Below, piece after piece: positions 1 to 10,292 of a stretch of DNA of 64,000 nt. This stretch comes from Lacinutrix jangbogonensis (lineage in GTDB: Bacteria > Bacteroidota > Bacteroidia > Flavobacteriales > Flavobacteriaceae), in NCBI RefSeq assembly GCF_000797445.1, contig NZ_JSWF01000012.1, forward strand, positions 1 through 64,000. The letters run 5' to 3'. The stretch's first letter is position 1; each line of letters starts with the position of its first letter. The notes under the pieces are model-generated. The model was not told the origin of the DNA and made no database searches. It was given only the letters and a program-made list of their open reading frames with translations. Both the position numbers and the translations under genes were made by a program.

Positions 1-3000
1 TCGACTTAGTTGTTAATTCACTTCCAGTATTAGTCATCCCAACACCATTAGAAGTTTGTGATGATGGCACACCAGACGGCATGACACTCATTGATTTAAC
101 CCTGAAAAACAACGAGATTTCAGGTGGTAATCCAGCATATTCGGTAACCTATTATATTGACCAAGCAAATGCTGACGCAGAAACCAATGCACTTCCAAAT
201 CTATATACCAATACAACAGCAGATATGCAAACCATATTTGTGCGCGTCGAAGACGTTACTACCGGCTGTTTTGACACTACAACTTTAGACTTGTTAGTGG
301 AGCAAGCACCAATAGCGTTTACACCAACGCCCTTAGTAGATTGCGATCCAGACAGTGATGGTTTTGGAGTCTTTACACTCTCAGATACAACATTAGAAAT
401 CACAGGAGGCGCAGCAGGACTTACCGTAACCTACCATGAAACTATGGCAGATGCAGGCAATAATGTTAATGCATTAACTAGTCCATACAATAATATTGTA
501 GTCGATACACAAACCATTTACGTAAGAGTAGAGAGTTCAACCATTGCAACCGACTGCGCTACTTTTGTAGCATTAGTTCTTACTGTAAATCCAACACCAC
601 AAATTACAACAGCTGCTAATTTAACACCCTTAGAAGTTTGTGATAATGATGCCGATGGCTTTGCTGTTTTCAATTTATCAACTAAAGAACCAGAGATTCT
701 AAACTTATTAGACACAGATACGTCTAACGATTTAGACCCATTATTATACACCATTACGTATTATGAGAATATGGCTAATGCTGAAGCACCAAACAACCCT
801 ATCACTACTCCAAATGCATATGTAAACACAACTATGGACCTACAAACCATTTGGGTGCGTGTAGAAGATAATAGTACAGGTTGTTATAAAACAGTAGCCT
901 TAGAATTAATAGTAAACCCATTACCAGTACTAGTACAACCAACACCATTAGTGCTTTGTGATGTTACTAATCCTGGCGATGAGGTAGAAGCCTTTACTTT
1001 AGAAGATGCCAATGCACAAATACTAAACGGTCAAACAGGTATTAGTTTAACCTATTTTAGTACACAATTAGGTGCAGATACTAATGACACTGCAGTACAA
1101 ATAGCAAGTCCGTACACCAATACAGTAAACTCACAAACGGTTTATGTAAGGGCATCAAACAATACTACAGGCTGCGTAAGTACGATCACCTTAGATTTAA
1201 GAGTCAATCCATTACCATCACCAGCGATACCAGCACCATTACAAGCCTGTGATGATGATAATGATGGATTCTATGATCTATTCGATCTAGACAGCCAATC
1301 GGTAATTATAGAAAACGGAGAACCAAATGTTACAACTGCTTATTACGAAACAGCAGCAGATGCGATGAGTATGACCAATCCACTAGTAAGTCCATACTCC
1401 AATATTGTAGCAAACCTACAAATCATACACGTATTAGTAACCAACGATCTTACAAGTTGCTTTACTATTGTTACTATGGATTTAGAAGTATTACCATCAC
1501 CAGTAGTACCAATAGCTATTGAAGACTATGTTGTTTGTGATGATGATGCCGATGGTTTTAACCAATTCGATTTCGATGCTGTTATTACACCACAAATTTT
1601 ATCAGGCGGACAAACAGCAGCAGACTTTACTTTAAGCTATCACTTAACGCAAGCACAAGCAGACGCTGGTACTAATCCAATAGTAAACACTTCAAACTAT
1701 ACTAATGCAAGTAATCCACAAATCATTTACATTCGTTTAGTAAGCAATACTAATGGCTGTGTAACCACAACAGGTACATTCGAGATAAGAGTAGAATTTC
1801 CACCAGTACTTGATCCTGCATACGATAATGAATTAACGCAATGTGACGATTTAGATGCTGATTATATGGAAGCCAATAATGGCACAACAAGTTTCGATTT
1901 AACGGTAGAAGACCTTGAGATTACAGGTCCATTGAATGTGAGTTGGATTGTTACGTATTATGAAATCCTAGCAGATGCACAAGCAGATACTAATGCTATT
2001 CCAGACCCAACAGCCTATACAAATACTATGGCAGGTCCGCAAACATTATATGTACGTGTAACCGATAACGACACCAGCTGCTTTAGCTTTACAACGGTTA
2101 CTATTAGAGTGATCCCAAATCCATCACCAAGTCCAAATCCAGTAGATTTAGAACTGTGTGACGATATAAATGTTGTAGGTCCAAATGATTTGTTAGAAGT
2201 TTTTGATTTAACAGAAAACGAAGCTTTTATTCTCAATAACGAAGTTGGTGTAACCGCAAGTTACTATATCACACAAGACGATGCTATAATGGCTAACAAT
2301 GAAATAGTAGATCCAAGCATGCATACCAATGAAGATCCTGCAAATCCAGGCGTAGCCATAACACCACAAACTATTTATGTACGTCTTACCAATGGTACAG
2401 ACCCAACAGGATTAGGTGGTACAGGTTGTTACAGTTTGGTAAGTTTCGATGTGATTGTAAATCCATTACCAGTAGTGACTCCAGTAAACGATTATGTGAT
2501 TTGTGAACTCAATACAGATGCTATTGCAGACTTCGATTTAACAAGCATGACAGCTGCGATATTAAACGGACAAGACGCAACAGTCTTCACTGTAACTTAT
2601 CATGAAACGCAAGCAGAAGCAGACACTGCAATGAACGACTTAACGGTAAGTGGAGATTATACTAACACCAGTGATCCTCAAACTATTTATGTAAACATCA
2701 CCAACACAATAACAGGATGTGATACAGCGGTACTAACCTTCGACTTACGAGTAGATGAAGCAGCACAAGCAAATTCAGATGGTGTAGCAATACTCTACCA
2801 AGCATGTGATGATACTATGGCGTTTGATAATGATACTACGAATGATACTGTAGCATTCGACCTTACAACACAAAATGATTTTGTGCTAGATGGTCAAGAT
2901 GCAGCAAACTATACAGTGACGTATTACGACAATCAAGCAGACGCAGACGCAGCAACGAATCCGCTACCATTTACCTATACAAATACCGTAAATCCACAAG

Positions 3001-4121
3001 TAATAATAGCAAGAGTGGATAATGATATTATAGGAGTAGGACCATTGGCAATAGATTTAGTCGCTTTAGGTACAACAGGAATAGATTTTGATAACGATGG
3101 CGATATAGATACTATAGATACAGATGCAGATGGTATTTTTGATCTTATTGATACTACGGGAGATGGCGCCTCAAATGGAACAGATACCACAGGAGATGGC
3201 TTGATTGACCAAGTCGATATCGATGGTGATGGCATAGCAGATTATGTAGATCTTAATGGTGATAACGTAATAGACAATGAACAAGACAGTTCTACCTGTT
3301 ATGAAACAGCAGAGATCACCCTACAAGTCAATCCAATGCCATCCTTTACTTTAGAGGCTGAGTATTTATTATGTATCAATACTAATGGTACAGAAATTAT
3401 AAATTCGCCAGTAATAGACACAGGCTTAGATGCTACATTATATACTTTTGTATGGTCATTAGAAGGCACAGTATTACCAGGTGAAACAGGTTCAAGTATA
3501 GCGCCAACAAGCGGCGGTACTTATAGTGTTATAGCTACAGATAATGCTACAGGATGTGCAAGTATACCAGTAGACACTTTTGTAACAGTAAGCGAGCCAC
3601 CAGTAATAGATGCAGAAGTAACAAGCTTAGCCTTTGCAGACCAACACGATATTGCAGTAACAGCAAGTGCAAGCGATGCTACAAACAACTCCATAGCAAT
3701 ATACGAGTTTAGTCTAGATGGCGGTAGTTGGGAAACCAACGAGCCAAACGATAGTATGTACACGTTTACAGATGTTGCAGCAGGACAGCACACCATAACA
3801 GTAAGAGATAGGATAGGTTGTGGAGAAAGTACAATAACTATTATGGTTATGGATTACCCACATTACTTTACACCAAATGGTGATGGTTATAATGATACTT
3901 GGAATATATATGCTATTGGTAACCAACCAGATGCTGTGATTTACATCTTCGATCGTTATGGAAAGCTACTAAAACAATTAAGCCCAACAGGCGCAGGATG
4001 GAATGGTACTTATAATGGCAATCCAGTACCAACAAGCGACTACTGGTTTACATTAGAATATAGAGAACCAAATACAGACGAGAAGAAATCGATACGTGCT
4101 CACTTTACGTTGAAGAGATAG
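1..4121 (+). CDS. Giant repeat adhesin with type B T9SS sorting domain (5' end outside window)
   Basis: The frame is open from the first full codon at base 3, so the N-terminus and signal peptide lie upstream. About 1372 residues are visible. They contain roughly ten divergent repeats of 90-130 residues. Each has a CDxDxDG-like start, an FDL segment, a VTYY strand, PYTN, QTIYVRV, and a TGC motif ending in VNPLP. A thrombospondin-type-3-like stretch rich in DxDxDG calcium-binding motifs is inserted near bases 3075-3290. The last 90 residues begin YFTPNGDGYNDTWNI and match the type B (gliding-motility, CHU_C) T9SS sorting domain. Inference: a large secreted surface adhesin anchored after T9SS export. 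The family is certain; the ligand is unknown. It is followed at once by a strong terminator. Confidence 0.93.
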   Translation, partial: DLVVNSLPVLVIPTPLEVCDDGTPDGMTLIDLTLKNNEISGGNPAYSVTYYIDQANADAETNALPNLYTNTTADMQTIFVRVEDVTTGCFDTTTLDLLVEQAPIAFTPTPLVDCDPDSDGFGVFTLSDTTLEITGGAAGLTVTYHETMADAGNNVNALTSPYNNIVVDTQTIYVRVESSTIATDCATFVALVLTVNPTPQITTAANLTPLEVCDNDADGFAVFNLSTKEPEILNLLDTDTSNDLDPLLYTITYYENMANAEAPNNPITTPNAYVNTTMDLQTIWVRVEDNSTGCYKTVALELIVNPLPVLVQPTPLVLCDVTNPGDEVEAFTLEDANAQILNGQTGISLTYFSTQLGADTNDTAVQIASPYTNTVNSQTVYVRASNNTTGCVSTITLDLRVNPLPSPAIPAPLQACDDDNDGFYDLFDLDSQSVIIENGEPNVTTAYYETAADAMSMTNPLVSPYSNIVANLQIIHVLVTNDLTSCFTIVTMDLEVLPSPVVPIAIEDYVVCDDDADGFNQFDFDAVITPQILSGGQTAADFTLSYHLTQAQADAGTNPIVNTSNYTNASNPQIIYIRLVSNTNGCVTTTGTFEIRVEFPPVLDPAYDNELTQCDDLDADYMEANNGTTSFDLTVEDLEITGPLNVSWIVTYYEILADAQADTNAIPDPTAYTNTMAGPQTLYVRVTDNDTSCFSFTTVTIRVIPNPSPSPNPVDLELCDDINVVGPNDLLEVFDLTENEAFILNNEVGVTASYYITQDDAIMANNEIVDPSMHTNEDPANPGVAITPQTIYVRLTNGTDPTGLGGTGCYSLVSFDVIVNPLPVVTPVNDYVICELNTDAIADFDLTSMTAAILNGQDATVFTVTYHETQAEADTAMNDLTVSGDYTNTSDPQTIYVNITNTITGCDTAVLTFDLRVDEAAQANSDGVAILYQACDDTMAFDNDTTNDTVAFDLTTQNDFVLDGQDAANYTVTYYDNQADADAATNPLPFTYTNTVNPQVIIARVDNDIIGVGPLAIDLVALGTTGIDFDNDGDIDTIDTDADGIFDLIDTTGDGASNGTDTTGDGLIDQVDIDGDGIADYVDLNGDNVIDNEQDSSTCYETAEITLQVNPMPSFTLEAEYLLCINTNGTEIINSPVIDTGLDATLYTFVWSLEGTVLPGETGSSIAPTSGGTYSVIATDNATGCASIPVDTFVTVSEPPVIDAEVTSLAFADQHDIAVTASASDATNNSIAIYEFSLDGGSWETNEPNDSMYTFTDVAAGQHTITVRDRIGCGESTITIMVMDYPHYFTPNGDGYNDTWNIYAIGNQPDAVIYIFDRYGKLLKQLSPTGAGWNGTYNGNPVPTSDYWFTLEYREPNTDEKKSIRAHFTLKR

Positions 4122-4150
4122 AGAAAGAAAGACAAGTAATATTTTAACCA

Positions 4151-4180
4151 AAAACGCCTGAACTAATGTTCGGGCGTTTT
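4151..4180 (+). terminator. Rho-independent terminator after the adhesin gene
   Basis: A 13-bp stem (one G-T wobble) with a 4-nt loop begins 29 bases after the adhesin stop codon. The A-rich left arm and T-rich right arm make it usable in both directions. Confidence 0.85.
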
Positions 4181-4217
4181 TAGTTAAAAGAATAATGTGA
4201 GCTATTTGAATGAGCAC

Positions 4218-4378
4218 GCGTTAAGGGTGGAAGCGGCATCCTTTTTTTTCTAATGCTATTGCTTATTTAAATATATGTCCTTAGGTTAATAAGATGGTGA
4301 ACCGCGTTAAGTCGTATAAAAAAAAATATAGAGGATAGTCTGACCAAGATGATGCTTTTTAGTATGGCTTGGTAACGC
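4218..4378 (+). repeat. Dispersed intergenic repeat, copy 1 (MITE/REP-like)
   Basis: This about 160-bp stretch begins GCGTTAAGG...GGCATCC plus a T run. It ends with a GACCAAG...CTTGGTAACGC hairpin, so the ends are short inverted repeats (GCGTTA/TAACGC). The same two-part layout recurs at 40104-40269, and a shorter degenerate copy in opposite orientation lies at about 14701-14812. It occupies most of the gap between the convergent adhesin and antiporter genes. No gene is seen in it. Confidence 0.7.
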
Positions 4379-4463
4379 CGAAAATAATAGGCTTATCAAT
4401 TAACAAATAAAATAAGCTTAATAATTCAAATTATTTTGACCTCATTTTACTTCATAACTGGTG

Positions 4464-5402
4464 TTATTTAAAAGATAAGTATAGGAATAAGCAATAGCCT
4501 AATACTAAAAGCAAACCTTTGTATCTGCTTATTTGCATTCTTTTAGGGATTAATATTAGCAGTAATAGAATGGCTGAAAATCCAATCATCCAGAAAATGT
4601 CATTACCTAATATTTTTTCATCGGTAACAGGAATGGCTTTAATAATTGATGTTAACCCTAAAACAGAACCAATATTAAAAATGTTGGACCCTATTAAGTT
4701 TCCTAATGATAATGCCTTTTCTTGTTTGGCAGCAGCAATAATGGAAGCCGCTAATTCTGGCACGCTTGTACCAATAGCAATTACGGTTACAGCAATTACG
4801 GCATCACTAACTCCTAAAGTTTGGGCAAGACTTTTTGCTCCATCCACTAACCAAACAGAACCGAAATATAATGCTACTGCACCAATAAGTAACCAAGTAA
4901 TAATTTTGTAATTAGTTACAGTAGCAAGGTCATCGCTAACATCGCTAGAATCGGTATCTGATTTAGAATTCTTAATGATGATAACTATGAATACAACTAA
5001 GCTACAAAATAGTATTAAACCTTCTAAGTTTGTTAGCATATTATCATTAGCAAGAAAATAATATAGCATAAAAGAAAAGAAGAGCATTATAGGCCAATTA
5101 AGCTTGTAAAAAGATTTATCTACAGTAATAGGTCCAATTAAGGCAGTGACGCCTAAAACTAATCCGATATTGGCAATATTTGAGCCTACGACATTGTTTA
5201 AAGCTATGGCAGGAGAGCCTTTTAAAGCTGCCTGTAGACTTACTAATAATTCTGGTGCTGAAGTTGCAAAAGAGACCACCGTCATACCAATAACCATTTT
5301 GGAAATATTTATTTTAAAAGATAAGGCAATTGATGCTTTAACTAAAAAATCGCCTCCTATAACTAAAAGTATTAGACCCAAGACTACCCAAAGTATGCTC
5401 AT
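4464..5402 (-). CDS. Calcium/sodium antiporter, CaCA family (YrbG-like)
   Basis: A 312-residue inner-membrane protein of about ten hydrophobic segments. Two inverted alpha repeats are clear: TSAPELLVS...GSNIANIGLVLG near the start and GTSVPELAAS...GSNIFNIGSVLG in the second half. These are the ion-binding signatures of K-independent Na/Ca exchangers. The start is placed at the internal ATG giving MSILWVVLGLIL, because the ten codons before it are non-hydrophobic and unlike the family. It is transcribed alone, convergent with the adhesin gene and divergent from blaI. Role: exchange of cytoplasmic Ca2+ for Na+ (family knowledge). Confidence 0.92.
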   Translation of the reverse strand: MSILWVVLGLILLVIGGDFLVKASIALSFKINISKMVIGMTVVSFATSAPELLVSLQAALKGSPAIALNNVVGSNIANIGLVLGVTALIGPITVDKSFYKLNWPIMLFFSFMLYYFLANDNMLTNLEGLILFCSLVVFIVIIIKNSKSDTDSSDVSDDLATVTNYKIITWLLIGAVALYFGSVWLVDGAKSLAQTLGVSDAVIAVTVIAIGTSVPELAASIIAAAKQEKALSLGNLIGSNIFNIGSVLGLTSIIKAIPVTDEKILGNDIFWMIGFSAILLLLILIPKRMQISRYKGLLLVLGYCLFLYLSFK

Positions 5403-5502
5403 TGAATTAAAATTTATGCGAATATAAGACATTTGATTATTGATTTAACGATTCTGTTTTTGTAGTTATTTACAATTTATTGTCTTTTATTGTTTCTTTA
5501 AA

Positions 5503-5558
5503 AACTAAAAAAATAGTTAAAAAACTATATTTTTAGTTGCATAACTATTTTTTTAGTT
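5503..5558. promoter_or_regulatory. Triple BlaI-type operator
   Basis: Three 16-bp boxes of the form AACTA-N6-TAGTT begin at 5503, 5523 and 5543, exactly 20 bp apart. Box 1 is AACTAAAAAAATAGTT, box 3 is its exact reverse complement, and box 2 has centre TATTTT. They overlap the blaI promoter, so autorepression by the adjacent BlaI-family repressor is the natural reading (inference). The antiporter gene diverges from the other side and could share the control. Confidence 0.85.
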
Positions 5559-5565
5559 ATGTTTG
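5537..5565 (+). promoter_or_regulatory. blaI promoter
   Basis: A -33 TTG (5537-5539) and a -7 box TATGTTTG (5558-5565) are separated by 18 nt and match the Bacteroidetes sigma factor consensus. Transcription should begin about 5570, about 20 nt before the blaI ATG. Operator boxes 2 and 3 cover both elements. Confidence 0.75.
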
Positions 5566-5592
5566 TGGTGCGATACTAATTATGAAAAAATT

Positions 5593-5952
5593 ATGCAAAA
5601 ATTAACCAATAGAGAGGAAGAGGTTATGCGTATTTTATGGAGGCTTGAAAATGCTTTTGTAAAAGATGTAATGGCTGAAATAAAAAAAGACCAACCACAT
5701 TACAATACCTTATCTACAATGATTAGAAACCTTGAGGAGAAAGGTTATGTTGGTTATGAGGCTTTTGGAAAAACACATCGATATTTTCCAATTGTAAAAA
5801 AAGAAGACTATCGTAAACGCTTTATGAATACTGCAATAGACAACTACTTCAATAGTTCTTATAAAAATGTTGTGTCGTTTTTTGCAAAAGAAGAAAAGAT
5901 TAGCATTGCAGAGCTTAAAGAGATTATAAATTTAATTGAAAATAAAAAATAA
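5593..5952 (+). CDS. blaI: BlaI/MecI/CopY-family transcriptional repressor
   Basis: 119 residues, the usual family length. The N-terminal winged helix begins MQKLTNREEEVMRILW and continues through NTLSTMIRNLEEKGYV, the recognition-helix region. A dimerisation tail follows. The start is the ATG at 5593, not the TTG-like codon upstream, because family members begin at this motif. The stop is 2 bp before the M56 peptidase gene, so the two form an operon. The repressor is expected to be cleaved when the membrane peptidase is activated (known for BlaI/BlaR1). The signal sensed in this species is unknown. Confidence 0.93.
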   Translation: MQKLTNREEEVMRILWRLENAFVKDVMAEIKKDQPHYNTLSTMIRNLEEKGYVGYEAFGKTHRYFPIVKKEDYRKRFMNTAIDNYFNSSYKNVVSFFAKEEKISIAELKEIINLIENKK

Positions 5953-5954
5953 TT

Positions 5955-8207
5955 ATGGATTACTTTTTGAAAGCTTCAGCAATTATTACTTTATTTTATT
6001 TATGTTATAAGGTTTTTTTACAAGGCGAAACCTTTTTTCAATCTAATCGATGGTTTTTACTAATAGGTTTGTTTTTTGCTATTTTTTCACCTTTATTAAT
6101 TATTCCTATTTACATAGAATATGTCCCAGTTCCAATTAATTTTTCTGAATTTGAAGGCATTACAACTCAACAAGTAGAAACTTCAGAGTATCATTTTAAC
6201 TTTTTCTCATTACTAACTTATATCTATAGTATTGGGGTTGTCTTTTTATTTGCAAAACTATTAATTCAATTATATTCTTTAAAAACTCTTTTTAAGAGCA
6301 ACAAAAATATTAGAAATGGGAACTATGTTTTTATTGAGACGGATAAAGAGACTACTCCTTTTTCGTTTTTTAATCGTATCGTCTACAACTCAGAACTTTT
6401 TTCTAAAAATGAGTTGCAACACATTATTTCGCACGAAAAAGCACATGCCACACAACTTCATTCTATAGATGTTATTATTGCGCAGTTAGCAACAATTTTC
6501 TTTTGGTTTAATCCATTTACGTGGTTATATAAAAAAGAATTACAACAGAACTTGGAGTTTATTGCAGATCAAGAAGCACAACGTGAAATAGAATGTTCAA
6601 AAAGCTATCAAACCGTTATGCTGAAAACGAGTTTAAGTCAAAATCGAATCTCACTATCAAATGATTTTTATCAATCTTTAATCAAAAAACGAATTGTTAT
6701 GTTACAAAAATCGAAATCAAAAAAACGCAGCAAATTAAAACTAATTATTGTACTTCCGTTTTTAGCACTTTTTTTAATGAGTTTTAATGTCGAAGAAATT
6801 TACGTAGTTAAGGCTAAAACGCCACAATTAGGAATAGTAAACGAAGTCTTTATTATATCTTCAAAAGCTTCAGACAAGCAACTTGAAAACATAAAAAACA
6901 AGTTAGAGGCAAAAATAGATGGTTTGAAAATTAGTTTTTCAAACTTAAAGAGAAACGCTAATGGAGAGATTACAACACTTTCTATTGCAACAAAATTGGA
7001 AGGAAACACAAGCTATAATCGTAACGTTACTTATGAGAGTAAAGCTAGTAACCCAATTGAAAAAATTATTATAAAAATTATAAATGGAGAACTTGTTTTT
7101 GGAGACGAAAAACAAGATGCTATAATGCGCGCAACAGAAAAAGGTGTTATTACAGATAAACTTCCTGTAAAAAAGGAAACAGCTAGGACAAGTACCATTC
7201 ACACACAAGGTTCTGGCGACAATATAAAGATAGAAATAATTAGTAATAATAAGGAGAATGGTGGCCATAACTACGAAATAGTAACTGAAGAAGTTGATAA
7301 TATAAAAAGCGAACTACACGCTGTAGGAGTCAACAGTAAACCATTGTATATTGTAAATGAAATAATTGTAGAAGAAATTGAAACGAACATAACTGCCGAA
7401 AAAATTGTCTCTGTAAACGTGTTAAAAGGCAAAGTAGCCAGAGAAAAATATGGTGAGAAAGGAAAGGATGGTGTTGTTGTAATTACTACTGAAAATAATA
7501 ACAACATTACAAATGTTTTGTCTAATAATGGAAATACAGTATATGTTTCTAAAAACGAATTAAAAGAATCTAATTACAAGCAAGCTAAAAAAGAGAACCC
7601 ATGGAAAATTCAGTATGAGGTTTCGGAAATAAAAGGAATGATAACTGGCAGTGATTCTGAAAAAGAAAATGAGGTTTTTATAATAAACCAATTTAATACC
7701 AATAGCTCTAATAGAAATAAAGCATTACTAATTATTGATGGAAAAAAATCTAATCAATATGTTCTAAATGCTATGGATCACAGCATGATTGGCGCAATGC
7801 ATGTTTTAAAAACTAAAGAAGCAACAAGTCTTTACGGAGAAGATGGTAAAAACGGTGTTATTATTGTAACGACTAAAAATGAGAATCCTGGGAAATTAGA
7901 GTTAACAAAGGTGTCATTTATAGCCGATGAAGATGTTTCTAAAAACAGCAACACGTTTTACATTACTAAAACAACTCCTAAATCAATTTTAGAGCACTAT
8001 AAAACTGAATTAAAGACTCTTGGTATTGCGGTGAAATATTCTAAATTAAGACGTAATAAGTCTGGTGAAATAACAAGTATTAAAATAGCATTATCAGACA
8101 ATAATGGTAACAAATCTAGTGCTACTTTTAAAGTTAATAATGGAATATCAAAAATTATGTTTGGCAAAAAGGAGAACAAATTAATTGTAACTTCTAGTAA
8201 TTTATAA
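5955..8207 (+). CDS. M56-family membrane metallopeptidase (BlaR1/MecR1-like sensor)
   Basis: 750 residues. Three hydrophobic segments lie in the first 120 residues. The zinc-protease motif HEKAH is at residues 160-164 and the third-ligand motif EFIAD is about residue 205. A fourth membrane segment (LIIVLPFLALFLM) lies near 260-275. The rest is outside the membrane and carries degenerate TonB-receptor-plug-like segments ending KGKDGVVVITT and GKNGVIIVTT, as is common in flavobacterial M56 proteins. There is no penicillin-binding sensor domain, so beta-lactam sensing should not be assumed. It probably inactivates the preceding BlaI-type repressor on an envelope signal. Confidence 0.88.
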   Translation: MDYFLKASAIITLFYLCYKVFLQGETFFQSNRWFLLIGLFFAIFSPLLIIPIYIEYVPVPINFSEFEGITTQQVETSEYHFNFFSLLTYIYSIGVVFLFAKLLIQLYSLKTLFKSNKNIRNGNYVFIETDKETTPFSFFNRIVYNSELFSKNELQHIISHEKAHATQLHSIDVIIAQLATIFFWFNPFTWLYKKELQQNLEFIADQEAQREIECSKSYQTVMLKTSLSQNRISLSNDFYQSLIKKRIVMLQKSKSKKRSKLKLIIVLPFLALFLMSFNVEEIYVVKAKTPQLGIVNEVFIISSKASDKQLENIKNKLEAKIDGLKISFSNLKRNANGEITTLSIATKLEGNTSYNRNVTYESKASNPIEKIIIKIINGELVFGDEKQDAIMRATEKGVITDKLPVKKETARTSTIHTQGSGDNIKIEIISNNKENGGHNYEIVTEEVDNIKSELHAVGVNSKPLYIVNEIIVEEIETNITAEKIVSVNVLKGKVAREKYGEKGKDGVVVITTENNNNITNVLSNNGNTVYVSKNELKESNYKQAKKENPWKIQYEVSEIKGMITGSDSEKENEVFIINQFNTNSSNRNKALLIIDGKKSNQYVLNAMDHSMIGAMHVLKTKEATSLYGEDGKNGVIIVTTKNENPGKLELTKVSFIADEDVSKNSNTFYITKTTPKSILEHYKTELKTLGIAVKYSKLRRNKSGEITSIKIALSDNNGNKSSATFKVNNGISKIMFGKKENKLIVTSSNL

Positions 8208-8280
8208 TAGTCAATATAACTTCGTTTAAAACAAAAGAACTGACTTCATTGAGTTTGTTTTTTGATTTAACGATATATTA

Positions 8281-10271
8281 TTAATTAATAATAATCTTTT
8301 TCATTATGCTTTCGGCTCCAGCTTCAATTTTAACTAAGTATAAGCCACTTGCTAGTTCTAAATCTATAAAGTTATTATTTTCTATTTTTTTGTTAATACC
8401 AAGCGACCTTCAGAAGAAAAAACAGAAATATCATACTGTTGTTTAGTGCCAGAAATAAATAATTTATTGGTTGCTGGATTTGGATAGACCTTTATGCTTT
8501 CGGTAGAAAAGTCTGTAACGCTTAAACTATTATCCCAAGTATCGCCAACGTTAACTCCCCAAATATATTCTACCAAATCTGGATGGTCTATAAAAGGATT
8601 TCTATTATTCTGCCAAGTATAAACGACGTTGTTTCTGTTCATTTCGTAATCATCTGGTGGATCGTTTCTATGCCAATCTAATAATGTCGCTAAATCTCCT
8701 AATAATCCATTGTTAGTTGCGTTTATAAAACCGTTAACAATGTCTAATCCGTTGTATCTAATGTCTAAAAATAAAACACTTCTAGCTACATCTCCTTTAA
8801 AGCTTCCTGCATTACCAGTTGGTCCATTGTATTGGCCATAATGTTGGTTGTTTCTAGAGCTGTTTTCTGGCCCATCTGCTGCTCTTAAAGCATGTGCGTC
8901 GGAATAGGCGTGATCTAGAAAGTTAGCATCGGTAGCCCAAAAAACATTAATACCATCTGCAATCTCACTGCCTTCAATTTCTTCAAAACCACCTCTAGAA
9001 CTTGGGAAAGTATGTTCTCTATTCCATTTTCCAACACTACTCCCTAAAGATTGTATGTCTAGTTTAGCTCTGCCTTGCTCAGTATAAACTAGCCAGACTT
9101 GATTGCTATTTTCTGGATTAACATCTGCATCTTTTAAAATAGTATTAACATCTGCATAGGTTTGTGCTTTAACCGTTGCAGGGTCTGCTACGATGTCTTG
9201 AAGCGCATTACGTAAACTAGAGTTTACGTCAGTTGATAATCCATCTATTGTGTCGTAATATCCAGTTGGCTGTGCACTGCTTACTATGCCATAAGTTGGA
9301 CTCGTTGGTTTTCCATAAGGAGCAACAACGAAATCATTATCGACAGCTCTTACTGTTATAAAATTATTAAATGGGATGTAAGGAGAAGTTAGATTAAAAA
9401 ATTTAATAAGAAGTTCTTCATCACCTTCATCTAATGTATCATCTACCAAAGTAATACTTGTTGTTACTGTATTTTGTCCGTTAGGAATTACAACAGTTGT
9501 ATTTCCTGTATAATCCGAAGTATTAAAGCCCGAATTATTTAACGTAAAATTAATTGTAGCATCTGCAGTTACATTGGTTTCTGAAGTAAAGGTAATGTCT
9601 AACGTTTCGCCTTCGGTATATTGTGTTTGTGTTACAGAAATTGTAATTGGATTAAAAATAACTCCACTACCATCGTTTAATTGTCTTGGCGTTGGAGTAG
9701 CAGCAAAGTAAGTTCCATCATTATTACGCTGAATGGATTTAGGATTTGCATTTGTACCATTATCATTTACTTGTTCTAGTAATTCAAAACCGGGAGCATC
9801 ATTAAAGAATTCAAGTAGATTTGTAACATCCGGGTCGTTAGTTTCGTAAACTAAGATGTCTACCACATTGGCTATGGTCGCATTAGTTAAATCTGGGAAG
9901 TCTGTGGCGTCTGCTTGATAAATAACGGCAACATCTGGACCGTTTTGTATAAGATTCTGACTGAAGAGCAACTGTGGAAAAGGTGTAACTAAATCACTAC
10001 CGATAACAAATAGTCCATTAATATCTGTAGTTAATCCATCTAAATCTAGAGCATAATAGCTTTTACCTCCTGTACTACTTGTATTAGAACCGTTATATAA
10101 TACTAAAACATAGCCGTTAAGACTTGTATTTGGATTTGGAGTTTTTAATTCTATAAATTCTTTCGTATCTGTGCTCGGTGTGTCGCAATCTATTTCGTTA
10201 ATAACTACATCTTGACTAAAAGCAATATTGCACAAAAACAATAAAAGGATACATTGGTAATGTTTTTTCAT
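8281..10271 (-). CDS. Secreted endonuclease I with lamin-tail domain; T9SS signal out of frame
   Basis: Start set at MKKHYQCILLLFLCNIAFSQ, a clear signal peptide; the seven codons before it are not family-like. Domain order: lamin-tail domain (about 20-165), Calx-beta-like domain (about 210-320), endonuclease I nuclease with NREHTFPSS (about 330-570), then a type A T9SS sorting domain. The sequenced frame stops at 8382 after LVLTKK. One extra A in the 7-base homopolymer at 8385-8391 would restore the tail (IENNNFIDLELASGLYLVKI through KKIIIN) to a stop at 8281. Thus either a sequencing error or a slippage-variable tract. Role: extracellular DNA/RNA degradation for nutrients (inference). Confidence 0.88.
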
Positions 10272-10292
10272 AGGTACTATTTTTTTTGGCAA

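Noticed and set aside
4519-5427. Plus-strand frames opposite the antiporter gene
   Set aside because: They are shadows of the antiporter codons with no domain or promoter.
5955-8207. Beta-lactamase sensor (BlaR1 with penicillin-binding domain)
   Set aside because: The region after the peptidase has no SxxK/SxN/KTG motifs, so beta-lactam sensing is not supported.
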